This document shows positions 30,520 to 43,500 of a stretch of DNA of 64,000 nt, in pieces. Each line of letters starts with the position of its first letter. Position 1 is the stretch's first letter. The DNA is from Papilionanthe hookeriana x Papilionanthe teres (taxonomy: Eukaryota; Streptophyta; Magnoliopsida; Asparagales; Orchidaceae): positions 16,873,310 to 16,937,309 of the forward strand of contig CM040430.1 of assembly GCA_022702705.1 (NCBI GenBank). The letters are read 5' to 3'. The position numbers and the translations under genes are program-made. The notes beneath the pieces are model-generated. The model was not told where the DNA came from. It saw only the letters and a program-made list of their open reading frames with translations, and ran no database searches.

Positions 30520-32186
30520 TTATAGTTCCCAACGTCGATCATCAGTGTCTTCTAGGCTCATTATCTGCTCGTTAGGCAAATTGTCGTCGAGAGACGAATC
30601 TTCCGGTAAAGGGTGTGCTGCAAGGAAGTCAGCTAAAACTTGTCCCTTTACGGCACGAAGAGGAACGAAAGTTATGTCGAATTGCAATAGTATCATCGAC
30701 CACCTAGCAAGTCTGCCAGAAAGTGTTGGACGGGTCATCAAATATTGCAACGGATTAACTTTCGAGATAAGGTTGATCTTATGAGAGAGCATGTAATGCC
30801 TGAGTTTCTGTGCGGCGAAGATCAGGGCCAAACAATGCTTCTCAATTGGAGGATACTTTACTTCCATCGGAATCAAACGACGGCTTAAGTAGTAGAGAGC
30901 ATTTTCTTTTCCCTCATCATTAACCTGGGCTAGCAGGGCTCCAAGGGAGTCGTCTAGAGCCGCGGTATAAAGTATCAACGGTCTACTCCGAGACCGGGTC
31001 GCTAAGACAGGAGGTGTCATTAAGTATTGCTTAATGTCCTCGAAGGCCCGTTGGCATTTCTCTTCACAAATGAATTTGGCGTCCTTTTTAACTAATGCCG
31101 AGAAGGGCTGACACCTACCTGACAAGTTCGAAATAAAGCGTCGAAGATATGCCAACATCCCTCGAAAGGATCGTAGCTGTTTTAAGGTTTTGGGAGGCGG
31201 CATTTCTAAGATAGCTTTAATCTTTTCCGGATCAATTTCAATCCCACGATGTCGGACAACAAATCCTAAGAATTTCCCGGAGGTAATGCCGAAGGCGCAT
31301 TTTAAGGGATTCATCTTAAGGTTGTATTGCCTTAGTCGCTCGAAAACAATTCTCAAATCATACAGGTGATCTTCCTTCAGTTTGCTTTTAATGACCACAT
31401 AGTCCACGTAGCACTCGACTTGGTTGTGAATGATATCATCAAAAATCTTTGTCATTGCTCTTTGATATGTTGCTCCCGCCTTCTTTAGTCCAAATGGCAT
31501 TACTGTGTAGCAATACACTCCGATTGGTGTTCCGAATGCCGTGAGCTTTTCGTCTTCCGGTGCCATCTTTATCCGGTTGTATCCCGAAGATCCATCCATG
31601 AAAGAGAATATTTCATGTGTCGAAGCGATGTCGATCATCGACTCGGGATTGGCAGTGGAAATTCATCCTTCGGACATGCTTTGTTCAAGTCTCTGAAATC
31701 CACGCCGATTCTGATCTGACCATTCTTCTTTCGATCGGTACCACATTGGCTAGCCAAGTAGGGTATTGTTCTTCACGGACAAATTTAGCATCGATTAGCT
31801 TCTTAACTTCAGCTATTACTTGTTGTTCAATTTCCAAACGCATTCTTCTGGAAGCTTGTCTGATTGGAACGGAAGTAGGATCCACTCCTAGCCTATGAAC
31901 TGCGACTTCTGGACATTTCATCGTAACTCCAAGCAAAACAGTCCTTGAATTCCATTAATAGCTTGATCATTTCCTCGGAATCTTCTTTATTGAGTAAGGA
32001 GCTAACAAAGGTTGGTCTAGGCTTTTTACTAGTACCTAAGTTAACTTCCATTAACTCATCTATTGTAGATTTGATTTTTTCTTCGAACTCTGGTGGAGCG
32101 TCTCCAATTTGCAGATCTTCAAGCTCTTCTGTAGTTTCCAAGCAGTCTTCATTAGGTTCGCAAGTGACAACCAAACAAAATTTCAT
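30520..32186 (-). pseudogene. pol: E2 reverse transcriptase and RNase H
   Basis: The frame at 32186-31893 holds the pre-RT region (FKDCFAWSYDEM). A 1-nt insertion shifts to 31936-31685 (KFVREEQYPTWLANVVPI), and another shift follows the PKDEFPLPI region. The main frame 31638-30520 begins MIDIASTHEIFSFMDGSSGY and includes MPFGLKKAGATYQRAM, the polymerase motif, LKMNPLKCAFG, GKFLGFVVRHRGIE and an RNase H domain (LILYTAALDDSLGALLAQ, HCLALIFAAQKLRHYM). The YVDD box reads YVDY (codon 31401-31399), so a catalytic Asp is lost. The last codon before aRNH became a stop (WEL*). Confidence 0.9.
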
Positions 32187-32273
32187 ATCGTCAACTGAAC
32201 CTACTGTGCCGAATCTGAGATCATGTTTTGAATTGGGAGGCCGACCGGCATTATTCCATAATTTTTCGAAGTG

Positions 32274-34300
32274 TTACGATCGGCCTTTTGTCCATTGTCG
32301 AGGTAAGACACCACGCTGAATTAAATTTTGAACACAGGGAGAGTACCACTCAAAAGGTAATTCCATTAATTCGGAAGAAGTGACATCTTCAAATTGTACA
32401 TCGTTTTCAGTATTGGAAGAAGAAGTGCCACGGTAAAATTTGATTGGCTTTGCACCTCTGCTATGTACTTCTTTGACCACCATACCCTCGATCTTATTAG
32501 ACTGGATCGGGGTCAGGGTCATAGTGTGTACATAGTGGTTAATCTTCTCGTACATCGATTTGTATTCCTCGTTCTTCTCATACTCGAGAGAAATCTTGAA
32601 TTGTGGTTTCTTCCGGTTTATTGTAGCTGCTTCTTTCTTGACTTTCTCTTCTTCCTCAGAGCTGTTCTCCCAATCAACGTTGATCACCGGCTTTTCTCGT
32701 CCAATCGTCCCGGTGTCTCTTCCACGGCCTCGTCCCCGGCCTCGACCTCGGATGCGAGTTCTCGGAGAAACCTTCACCATGTCGCCGTAAGGGAGTGGTG
32801 AGTGATCGTTGGACTAGAACTTCGTGTTCTTTATTGTCTCGAATTTCTTTTGCTTCATTTGGCACGGTGTTTCGGGAGAAGATTGTTTTCTTCGGAGGTG
32901 CGTAATAAGCTGCATCTTCATGGATTCCAATCTCATGTACGGAGAAAGGTTGCAAATCACCTTTAATGCATCGTTCTCCTCCTTCGTAGTATTTTATGCA
33001 CCGATACGGAGACGATGGTACCATCAGGTTTTCATGGATCCACGGCCGGCCCAAGTAGAGCGTTGAACGATGTCTCAGAGTCAATTATGTGGAATTTTGC
33101 GGTTGTCTTTGCTAAGTCACCGGTCTTTATCAATAGTGTTATTGATCCAAGGGCTCTTTCTCCTTTACGGTTGAATCCTCTTAGTAACATCTTGTCCGCT
33201 TCAAGCTCGCGAGCATCAATTTCCAAGTATGCTAGCGTCCGAAGATTCATTATGTTGATTGACGCTCCTGGATCCACCAATACTCTGGAGAGCATAAACT
33301 TTCCGATTGTGACTGAAATGTACAACGGTCGGTTGTGATCGGCTGTCCCAAGTAGTAGATCACTGTCCGTGAAGGTAACACCTCGTTGTTCCTTTAATGA
33401 GCAAACCTCGTCTAAGGAATCTCCGGCCATCTGAGCTAAACAAATTTCTGGATCAAGTAAGGCCTTGATCAGAGCTTCCCTCATCTCTTTTGATAAGATG
33501 AGAGCGTCGTAGATGCTCAGTTTGGCTGGTAGTTTCCTAAGATGGGCTAGCACGTTATAGTCCACTTTGTTACTATGTGTTTTAGTTTCTTCCCGAATGG
33601 GCAATTCTTCTGCTGGGGTTGATTCTTCTTGAACAACCACCGCTTCCTTTGTCTTTTGGACCCATTCTCGGAGGTAGAACCTTTCCGCTCCTTAAGTTGA
33701 CTTCTGTGATTTCTTCTGAATCCGTTACTGAGTTTACTGGTGTCTCCTTTTGAATCGGCATGACAGGTTCTTCTGGAGTCGCTTCGGAATCTGAAAGCTC
33801 TAACTCTATTGTGATTGGAGCTCCTTGGAATTCACAAATAGATCCATTGCTTGTTGAACTTTCGTAGCCTTCTTGGTGAATGTCTTCTTTGTCATTGTGA
33901 TTGTCGAGGTTGTGTATGATTTGAGAATTGTTATTGGTATCGAAATCGAGATCCGGATTAGATTGGTTGTCGTTAGTTACGTAATCGTTAGAAACAGTCA
34001 AAACGTAGCCAACGCCATAACTCTTATCATTATAAGAGCCCGCCGGAGCGAGCAAATAATCATACAGAGTCAGAGGTTCGAGGAAATTTTCCCCCGAATC
34101 GGAAACAACCATCCAAGGATAAGCAGCCCCTAGTCTAGCCTTAGGAGCCTTGGTCCTTTCTTCTTCTATGATCTCCTTCTTTTCTATTATCTTTTCTTCC
34201 TGGGGCAGTTCTTCAATTGCAAGCGATAGCGCCGGCTTGACAGGTTTCAAACTCCGAGTTGAAGCATGCTCCGAAGCGGCCTGGATGTGGTCCAAAATTT
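32274..34300 (-). pseudogene. E2 protease region with acidic linker and RG-rich segment
   Basis: The acidic linker (34295-33582) contains LGAAYPWMVVSDSGENFLEP. The retropepsin-like domain (33640-33032) has VLVDPGASINIM as active site and ends with FNALLGPAVDP. Shifted frames 33084-32674 and 32780-32274 give CIKYYEGGERCIKG, the RG-rich RTRIRGRGRGRGRGRDTG and YEKINHYVHTMTLTPI. The stretch 32422-31793 of E2 spans the part deleted from E1. The DPG motif is shared by both copies, so it is the family's normal form and not a fresh mutation. Confidence 0.8.
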
Positions 34301-34440
34301 TCTTCGATGATTTTGTCCAGACAGTACTCCATCCATCATCAGTCGTGTAAGGGTCTATCGGAACAATGGGATCCGTTGAAATAACATTGACGGAACCTCC
34401 TTTCGGGGTTCTTTCATGTATTCCTTTGGGATCGTTATGT

Positions 34441-35556
34441 TCCCCTTTCAGAGATTGTTGTCAAGCCAACTCTTGAAGGTGATGCGATCCTCTATCTTAT
34501 GTCCAAGCATCTGGTGGTAAGGGCAGTAGTTGGGATGGTCTTTCTTATTAACTTCCTCCGGCTTCATGGGTTCTGGCAGTCGAAAATCTGAAGTCTTCAT
34601 CAAACTGCGGAACATTTTTGGCACTGCCTCATTCTTGAATGGATATTCTCTATTTATAAGCTCCTTTAACGTGCGCTGTGGGCGAGGCGGTTGCTCATAT
34701 TGTTGAGTTGGCTGATAACCGGGTTGAGGATGTTGGTAGTTCTGTCGAGGTTGTTGATAGCTGGGCTGCTGCTGCTCCATTCGTATTTGCATTAGTCGCT
34801 TGCCCTTATCGACTGCCGCGACGATCCCGGATTTCTTTTCAAATGTCTTCACAGGCTTCTATTTGTCTGTTTTATCGATGAAACTTAGTTGCTTCGCTTC
34901 CTCTTGCAAGCTTCCGGCCTTGCTTAACAACTTCTCGAAAGTCTTAATCGTAAATCCCTTAAGGAGAAGTGTTATCGGGCCGTGAATGCTTTTAAGCAAG
35001 ATACCGACTGCATGCTGCTCTTGTAGCTGTGGCTCACACTTCATGCTTATATTTCTCCATCGAAGTACGTAGTCTACTAAAGTTTTGTTTGGTTTCTGTT
35101 TCTCCACCACTAGATCACCGATGGTGATATGGTGTTGAGCTCCGGCAAACCGTTTCACGAAAAGGTTCTCTAATTCTGAAAATGTCTTTACCGAACCGTT
35201 CGGTAACTCTGCGTACCAATCGAAGGCGATCCCTGACAGGCAACTGACGAACTGTCGGAAGAGTAAGGCGTCACTTCCACATGCGTTGCAACAACTAGCG
35301 CGAAAATGTGCAACATGCTGTCGAGGGTTTCCGGTACCATCAAAAGTCTTGAACAGAGGTGGTACGAAGCCTTTTGGGTATTGTACTGCATCAAATTCTT
35401 CGGGGTAAGGTCTACCCGTCCGAATAGATGCTCCGCTCTTGGATCGTGCTAAGGCTTCTCGCACTCGCTTTCTACCATGTTCTTGATGTCCTTCTCTGGA
35501 ATCAAATTCTGAGTAGAGTCTTTCTTCGGCTGATCGTCTCCGTTAACGGATGTAAT
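34441..35556 (-). pseudogene. gag: E2 Gag (capsid region and zinc knuckle)
   Basis: The frame 35464-34448 is interrupted by one stop at ~34861 (AAG in E1, TAG here). It contains GIAFDWYAELPNGSVKTFSE, NLFVKRFAGAQHHITIGD, a shorter Gln/Pro/Tyr linker than in E1, and YCPYHQMLGHKIED. The last knuckle Cys is Arg here (IEDR), a likely inactivating change. The order and spacing match E1 14235-15629. Confidence 0.85.
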
Positions 35557-37049
35557 CTATTTTCCTCCGTCTGTAATATGAATAACTTCTGGAGGCGTTT
35601 CTCTTGGGGGTTGAACCTGACTCTGAAGAGTGGCTAGGGCTGCAGCCATCTCTTCCATCCTTTTTGCCATTTGAGAGATTGTATCATCCTTTTCTCGAAT
35701 TTTTGCTCTTAATGCTTCCGGTTCATCTCTCTCCGCAGCTGCTCGGAGCACCTTGCGAAGTCGACGATGCTCGTGTCTCAGCCATGTTGATCTCCACATA
35801 TTCGTCATCCATGAACTCCGACGAGTCAACTTCATCTCAAAACTTTTCTTCTCTTTCTCTTGCTAATCGTTGAATGTCGGTTCTTAGCTTTTCCATAGCG
35901 TCCTCCAATGGTCTTTTTCGTATGGTTTCGCAGTTATCATGCGATGGCTGTTGGATTTCCTTCTTGGGAGTCCCCTTTATTGCAGTGGCGCTCTCTTCGG
36001 ACTCGAGTCTCCTGACGAGACTTTCCTTTTCTGGTCGTTGTTTCGGTCTTAATTGGCCAGTAGTAGGACGCCATACCATCCTTCTAGCGAGCGAAGGCCT
36101 AGGACCGGATGGTACGTCGACCGAATTCGGAAGGTGGTATCCTCCACGATCCGTAAACCTCGAAACAACAACGAAGTGGACTAGCTTTCATCTTCTTACT
36201 TGGCTTTTCTGTGGCGCTAACGGGTTCTACTCGCGGCCCAAGACGGGACTTGGCTGGCACCCGCCCTATTCTTCTTAAAATTTCTGATACAGGACATTTC
36301 TCTTTCTTTGCTAAATTCTCTATCACAGTCTATAGTCGGGCAAATGGTGTAATCCTAGCCCTTTTCTTTCGGCTGTCGCTATAGTATACGGGTCGAGGTA
36401 ATGTAGAAGCGATCTTGCAGACATTTTCCTCTTCAGCTGTGGCGAAAAGGGGATGAAATCTACTTCCTTCCAAAAGCGGTGTATACTCAGGCAATGGTAT
36501 GTACTCAAGTAGTGGTGTGTACTCAGGGATCTCTTCTAAGAAAGCGACTTCAGCAGCTCTGGCTTTCCTTACAATCTTTCTACTCTTGTTTCTCCTCTGA
36601 GTCCGTGTTAGGGGTGGAACCCTTGAGCTGGACCCAATTTCAAAAACAGAAGGTCTCGCACAGAGATCTGTACCCTCCACGGTAACATGCTCGTTACAAA
36701 TTTGAATTTCCTTCCCCTTCAGTTTGGCGGAAGCCGGGGTAGGTGTAGAGACAACTAGACCGGTGGGGGTAGAGACAACAGTCCTCCTATAGACAGTAGT
36801 ATTCCTTTCAGCTGGAACCCTTTGCAGGGGAGGGAACTCTTGAGTTGACTTGAGGTTGAACTCGATCAAAGGTCTTTCAGTTTCAGGCACTTTGTCTGTA
36901 AGTGTGAAAAGGGTGACGTCGGCGATCTTGACATCTGTGTTGCCAAATCCTTGTCCAAAACGGATGATCCCATTGTCGGGCAGCTCATCCTTGTAAACAG
37001 CGAAGTCCAGACCATTGGTGAAGGAGAAAATCAGCTTTGGGACAGACAT
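35557..37049 (-). pseudogene. E2 ORF1-like N-terminal extension of Gag
   Basis: It starts at ATG 37049-37047 (MSVPKLIFSFTNGLDFAVYK), which lies 3 nt after a splice-like CTACCTTGCAG. The frame runs to ~36099 with one stop (36330), then shifts at ~36090 and ~35836. Other landmarks are the basic TQRRNKSRKIVRK, a Pro/Leu-rich repeat YTPLLEYIPLPEYTPLLE, CPVSEILRRIGRVPAKSRLG, and the helical, probably coiled-coil end IREKDDTISQMAKRMEEMAA. Its function is unknown. The start, the basic motif and the upstream acceptor are all shared with the AlkB ORF of the same element. Confidence 0.75.
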
Positions 37050-37579
37050 TTTCTGCAAGGTAGATTCTGATTGTCAGTCCCAAGTTATGCTTCTTTTCAT
37101 CAGGACGAAAAGAAAGGAATCGAAAAGAGTCCGAACATATTTTTGTTCATGTATTTATAAAAAGGAGTTATTTGTTAAAAGAGTCATTCATTAGAGGGTT
37201 TGTTTATTAGGAACGGAATGTTCAAAGGTGTAGAGAAGGTAAGGAATCCGATTCAAAATTGGAAAGGAAGAGAAAGTCTTATGCAAGACTTCTCGACTCG
37301 AAGGACCGCTCCTAAACTAACACCTATTGGGGGTCCACCCCACCTCAGAAAAGAGGTAAAAGGATCTTAGAACCTCTCCGTTTAGGGGTGTCTAAACAGT
37401 GGCTCCTAAATCCGAGAGGAGTTGGCTATACTCGTTTAAGACAGAAATGAACGGGGTATTCCAACGGAAGAATGGTAGTTTGGTCCACTAGGGGCATGGA
37501 CTCACTACTGATTTATGAAAGCAAAGCCATCTGATCAAAAAGAAGAGAGGAACTTATCCCCAGCGGAGTCGCCAAAAGT
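37050..37579 (-). other. E2 leader with PBS, PPT-complementary word and 3' splice site
   Basis: On the minus strand the PBS (37574-37557) starts 5 nt after the LTR. The word at 37336-37320 is the exact complement of the PPT region at 25057-25073. The leader ends with a CTGAC branch-point-like word and CTACCTTGCAG (AG at 37054-37053), three bases before the ORF1 ATG. No ORF. Confidence 0.75.
37557..37574 (-). promoter_or_regulatory. E2 primer-binding site
   Basis: TGGCGACTCCGCTGGGGA on the minus strand, identical to the E1 site, separated from the LTR by ACTTT. Confidence 0.8.
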
Positions 37580-40500
37580 TGTCGGCGTATTTTTAGGTTA
37601 TGTGTTGTATTTTGAAAAGTGGTCGCCTACAGAAGTTGTCGGCGAATTTTAAATTTTAAATTTAATTTAAATATATATATATATAATTTAAAAAGTAGTA
37701 TTTGATTTTTAAAATAATTTTAAATTTGAAATTTTTAAGATATGAAAACTGATCTCACATCCCAAATAGTTTATATAAACGAGCACCGCACCACAAACCG
37801 TGTATTTATCCCGAAGAATAGACACACTGCTTGATGATGGGGCTCGATTAAATAAACTAGAAGATTTGTGACATCCGTTTGGTCTCGCGAACCAATTTTA
37901 TAAGCCGACAAAGTTCCCCCGCTTAATATAAATGAATTAAGCGGGGTTTATATTACCCGGGTTCTTAAAGTTCCCTATGAGGGCAAGCCCCTATAGTTAA
38001 TTACATCTTAAATGACGGGAATCATTTAAGAAAACTCTCGATAATGATCAGTGGTTCTGCTCTCAATAATTTCAAAGTTTAAGGTTTTCAAAGGATTTGA
38101 GTTTTGGAGATTTCAATAGGGAATGGCTAAAATTTGGAACAATTTATTTCGGGAGTCCAAAGGAAGAAAAGTAGGAGAAGGCCGAGGATCCAAGAAGAAT
38201 CTTGGCAACTTCCCAAACTATCCTATTGTCTGGCTTCAATTTAGGGAGAATTATTTAGTATTTCGGTCCTGCCAATTAATAATAAGAATTACATTTATGT
38301 AATCACCTGATTATACAAATAACCTGAAAGGTAGGAGGATTTACGTCGTATCGGACGACGACCTTGGAATCCTAAGTGAGTTAGGGCTTATATTGCACCG
38401 TAAGGCTGTACAAAGGCCTAAAAGAACAGGTGAGGATTTATGTCGCACTAGGCGAACTACCTCGAAATCCTATGGCTTTGTTGTTTAATTCTAAGAAAGT
38501 TTTGCTGAAGTAGACTCAGGTTTTGCTGATGACGATGGCCGTGCTGCCCACCATGCTCCGAGCTCTTTGTTGTTGCAGAGGTTTAGTTTTAGAAGTCATA
38601 AATCAGGAGATGAGAGAAGTGTTTTGGTTTAGAGAAAATCTTAAAATCTAAGTGTTTTTAATATTTTAATTAAAACCAATCTTAAAGTTGTTTAAACAGA
38701 ACCGATTAAGATCCCACGGTTCCGTCATCCCGGCACCGTTATTTTCATTGAATTCACTTAGTCCAGATGAATTTACTAAACTCAATCGAATGAGTTCCAT
38801 ACTTTCATTTAGACCTTGGGAAATCCTGTTAGCAACACGTGGGTTACATCATCCGAGGTATTCTCGATCATTCAACGAGACGTTTTAATTTAGTTGCAAT
38901 TGTAGTTTTGTTGTTCTGTTTGTGATTAAATTTTGAGTTGTTTTATATTTTGAAATGTTGTGGCGGTAATTTTTTATCTTGTAATGATTTTTAATTTAAT
39001 TTTGGTTTCAGTTCAGGGACTATCCTAAAGGTTTTGGTTTTCATGCAACAGTTGTTTATCATGCAAGAAAAGTAAAGTGCATTTTGCAATAAAGTAAATT
39101 GCAATAAAATAAAAGCGTACCTGGAGGGTTTTCCCGTCATCCCAAGCTGCACTTAAAACACATGTTAAGGCATTTAAATATTTTAACAAGTACCTAGGTA
39201 AAGCTAAGGGAAAGGTTTTGGTTGTCTACCAAAGTCCTAATCCTATAGCTAGTCATCTCCTATGACGTCTAGGTTCTTGTGTTTTGGCTTAAGGATGATT
39301 TTCTTCATCAAAGAATAATTAAGTTCAATTGTTCTTATAAACATCCTATCATATTGAGGAAGTGCTTAAGACGAGTCTTAAACATCTTTTCAATACCTCT
39401 AGGATTGTTTTAAGTCCAAGAGAATTTAATTATACAAGTGAATTAATCATCCGGGAGTTTAAGTTTTGTTCTTTTGCTCAGTGAACTAGGACATTTGAAT
39501 ATCCTATAAGTGAGAAAACACTTCACTTGATACCTCATTTAAGAGTTATAATAACAAGAGCTTTAAAAGGGCAAATCAACTTATTAAGTATTTTAATGAT
39601 TTAAACTTAATGATTTAATTTTAATTTTGACTTAATTATAGAAAATTAGTTTAAGTTTGGAATAGTGTTCAAGTTATTTTAGATTTAATTCTTAATGATT
39701 TCATTTAGGTTTGTTATTAAATGATTTTAATTTAATTTAATTCAACTTAATTTAATTTTGATATAATTTAATTTAATTTTAATTTAATTTAATTTCAATT
39801 TAATTTTAATTTTTAATTTAATTTAATTTCAATTTAAATTTAATTTAAATTTAATTTTAATTTGATTTAATTTTAATTTAATTTAGCTTAATTTAACTTA
39901 ATTTGATCTCAAGTTTTTTTTTGTGTTAATTTAATTTAATTTGATTTTAATTTAATTTCAATTTTAATTTAGTTGAGATTATTCTTTTAAATTTTTTTAT
40001 TAAGACTTAAGTATTATTAAAGTGATTTATTTAGGGATTTTTAAATTAAAGAATAAATATCCTCTTAAATAATATCCCTACTTTAATAATTCCAATTTCT
40101 ATTATTCTTTCAAAAATTCAATTAATTAATTAATCAAAGTTTTATTTTAATTATATTTAAAATGGTTAATAGGTTTCTACCCTTAATCATTTAAGTTTCA
40201 ATCATTCAAAATCAGTTTAGAATCAAATATTTTACCCTCCCTTTTTGATTAATCCTAAAATTTTAATTAAAGGTTGAAATTTTTAATTACCATTTTGCCC
40301 TTCAAGCTTAATAATTCTATAACTCACTAAATTAAGCTCAAATGAACTTTAAATTTTTATGTGACCTCACTTACATGTTAATTAAGACATTAGAGGAGAA
40401 AATGTGATTTTTCTGTATTTAATTTATTTAAGTAATTATTTTTAATGAAAAATAGGGGTTTTCAAGGAAAATTCAATAACATGACCAAGGAAATTTTTCT

Positions 40501-43500
40501 GTCCTTAAAAAAATTATGGGATATTTCTAATAACCAGAGGACCATTGGGACCAATTTTAGTGATTTTTTGAATTATATTTTGTTTATTAAAATTATTTTA
40601 AGTTTTGGAGCATTAACTAATTTTAAAATAAAATTAAAGTTGAAAAATGGATTTTATATTTTTCATAAATTTCTCTGACATTAGGAAGTTCAGAGAAACA
40701 AATTTTATATTTTTTTGATTTTCTTTGAGTTATTAGAATTATTTTAGTGAAAAGGTTGGAAAATACATTTTTTAATATTAAAAATTACATTAAGCCTTTA
40801 AAATTCACTATCTTACCCTAGGGACTTAAGAAAAATATTTGGTTTGTTCCTAAATGATTAGAATTCAAAATGTGACATTTTGGTGATTTTTAATATTTTT
40901 ATGATTTTTATTATTTTTTAATTATTAAAAATATTAAAATAATGATAAAATCAACTTTTTTAGAAAATTATAATTTTAATTTTCCTAAGTTCCTCTGATA
41001 TCAGAGAAGCTCCAAAATTATTTTTGTGAATTTTTGAAAAGTATTTTGTGAGTTATGAATTTTTAAAGTTTAATTTTCTCCATTTTGCTTAAGAGGCTTA
41101 ATCAACCCATTTGGTGGGGCTAATCAAGTCCAATTGGTTTCAAATTTTTATGTGGTGTTCTCCTATCCCTAGAGGACAGTGGAGAATTGTTTTTAAGTTA
41201 ATTTGATGTGTAGTTAACCCTAATTAATTAAAGTTCAATTTTAGGTATTTAGACCAATTAGGGTTATTCCAAGTGAATTAACTCATGAATTATTTTTCCT
41301 AGGTTCCCCTGGTCATAAGAAACATCACCAAATTTTCCTAGAATTTATTTCTCAAGATGCTAATTATTAGAATTAAAATACTCAAAACAGTAACATGCAA
41401 TTGAAAAATCAATAACTTTTCATAGGGATGGCCTCTGACCTTGGAAAATTCAGGGAATGTTCCCAAGTTCAGAGGCTTCAAAAACCCTATGGTCTCATGC
41501 CATGATGAATTGTCTATGCAAATGGAGAATTAAAACAATGCAGAGAGTAAATAAATCATTAAAAATAAAATACTTAACGAAATTACTTGATTTCTTTTCC
41601 ACATTATTCTCCTCTATTCACTGAGCAAGAGGGTATTTTTATTTTATTTTTAGGATTTTTCTACACAAAGTTATAAATTTTTGAAGTTCTGGTAATTAAA
41701 TAAATAGAAAAATAACCTATTTTCCTACTTATCCACGCGGCGCCGCGTCAACCTCGGCAGCTCTGAAGGGGTGTGTGTCGCGCTGTGATTGGGCACCGCC
41801 ATCTGAGTTAGCTGTCCCGGGACCCGCCTTTCACGTAACATCTTCTGGTCTGACGTGATCCGAGCCGTCCATTCAATACACGCGCGATCCAACGGCTCCC
41901 AGTCATCGTCTACGACTGGTGTGAACCCGTGACCGTCGACCTTCTAACCCTAATGTCTCACTCGATTATCAACTGATTTTTGTGTTCTTATGCTCTATGG
42001 ATTCGTCTTGAAGAGACGAACACATCCATACGGTAAACATGCATTGAAATTGACTCAAACTAAATGGAGAATCTCTGGAAGCTCAGGAGGAAGAGTGAGT
42101 CCAAACCTTTGCTCAGAGAAGTGAAGCTTCAATCTGAAAGTTGTGTCACGTTCGATTGGGTCCAAGCAAGCTCCAGATGAAGTCCCTTGGCTCAGTGAAT
42201 TGCCGAGGTACAAAAGTGACCACGACCGATCGCAAAGCTTGGAGGTCGGAAGCAATGGCTGGCTCTGGTGAGGGGATTTTGCTGGGAAACTTCTCCTCTT
42301 GGTACGGGTGAAGGTGTAGAGTCAATCAATTTGAGGATTGACTCACCGTGGTGAAGTGTCCTGGTTTTGGGCTTGGATTTCAACTCTGAAATTGAGCTCA
42401 CAGAGAGGAAATGGCAGGGGGATTTCAGTGGGGATCAAGTTTTCTATGTGTAGAGAGTGGTATGGGATGATTTTGGCAGGGTTTCAGTAAGGTTTGGTTC
42501 AGCACCTCCCTGGGCCGAGAGGAGGGGGTGTTTAAATAGGAGAGGCTGGAGGGCCTCCCAGGGAGGTTTAAGGGTTGGGATCAGCTGCTCTGGTGAGGAG
42601 AAGAACGGTTACAATGGTCATTTGGAGTGAGGCAGCACAGCAAGGTGGAATTCCAAAATTTGGTTCCTCCCAAGGTCTCGGCCATGGTGTTTTCCGGCAA
42701 TCCAGGCGGCTGGCCGGCAGGCATGGGTCACCCTCAGGTTCAGGTGAGTCAGGGCTGGAGGTTTGTGCAAGCAATTGGCCAATGCCATGTGTAAAGAGCT
42801 TGGATTAAAATGGCATGGGGGAGAGGCCATTTTGGCTTGATTTCGTCCAAGCCATGGTTTTGGGTTAGGTTCACCTCCCCATGGCTGATTTGGGCTGAGG
42901 GAGGATCGTTTGCATCAGCTAGAAAGGGGTGGTGAAGTCCCCATCTAAAGTGATGTGGCTAATCTTGGTTTAGTGTAAGGGGCTAAAAAGCTTAATGAAG
43001 GTTTAAGAAAGGGGGCCCTCCCTTTGCTACTTTGGGTATGGTCACATGTAAAACATCCCATGGCTTCATATTGCTTGTACATGGCTTGTCTTTGGCTCAC
43101 ATATGGCTAAGCAAGAGTTTGGTCAACTTTCATGGAAAAGGGCTTTAAGAATTTTTGGAAATTTTGGGGTTATTTGATGGGATTTGGCATAATACCATTT
43201 TGGTTTGATTTTCATGATGGGTTTAGCACTTAGGGAATGATATCAATTAAGTGAGGATGAGATGTGATTGTAATGTGGGCTTTAGGATGGGTTTGGGCTT
43301 ATGAATTTGGTAGAAGTGGGCTTTTAGGAAGGTTTAATGGAGTGGGCCTTTATGTTTAGCAATGGGCTTTTAGATAAAAAATTTTGCAAAGGGCCATGCC
43401 AAATAAATGTTGAGTTTAGTTTAAGGATGTGTCTTGAATGATTTGAAGCAAATTTGAGGTAGTTTGGAATTGAATTGGGTTGAATTTGGGTTCATTTGGT

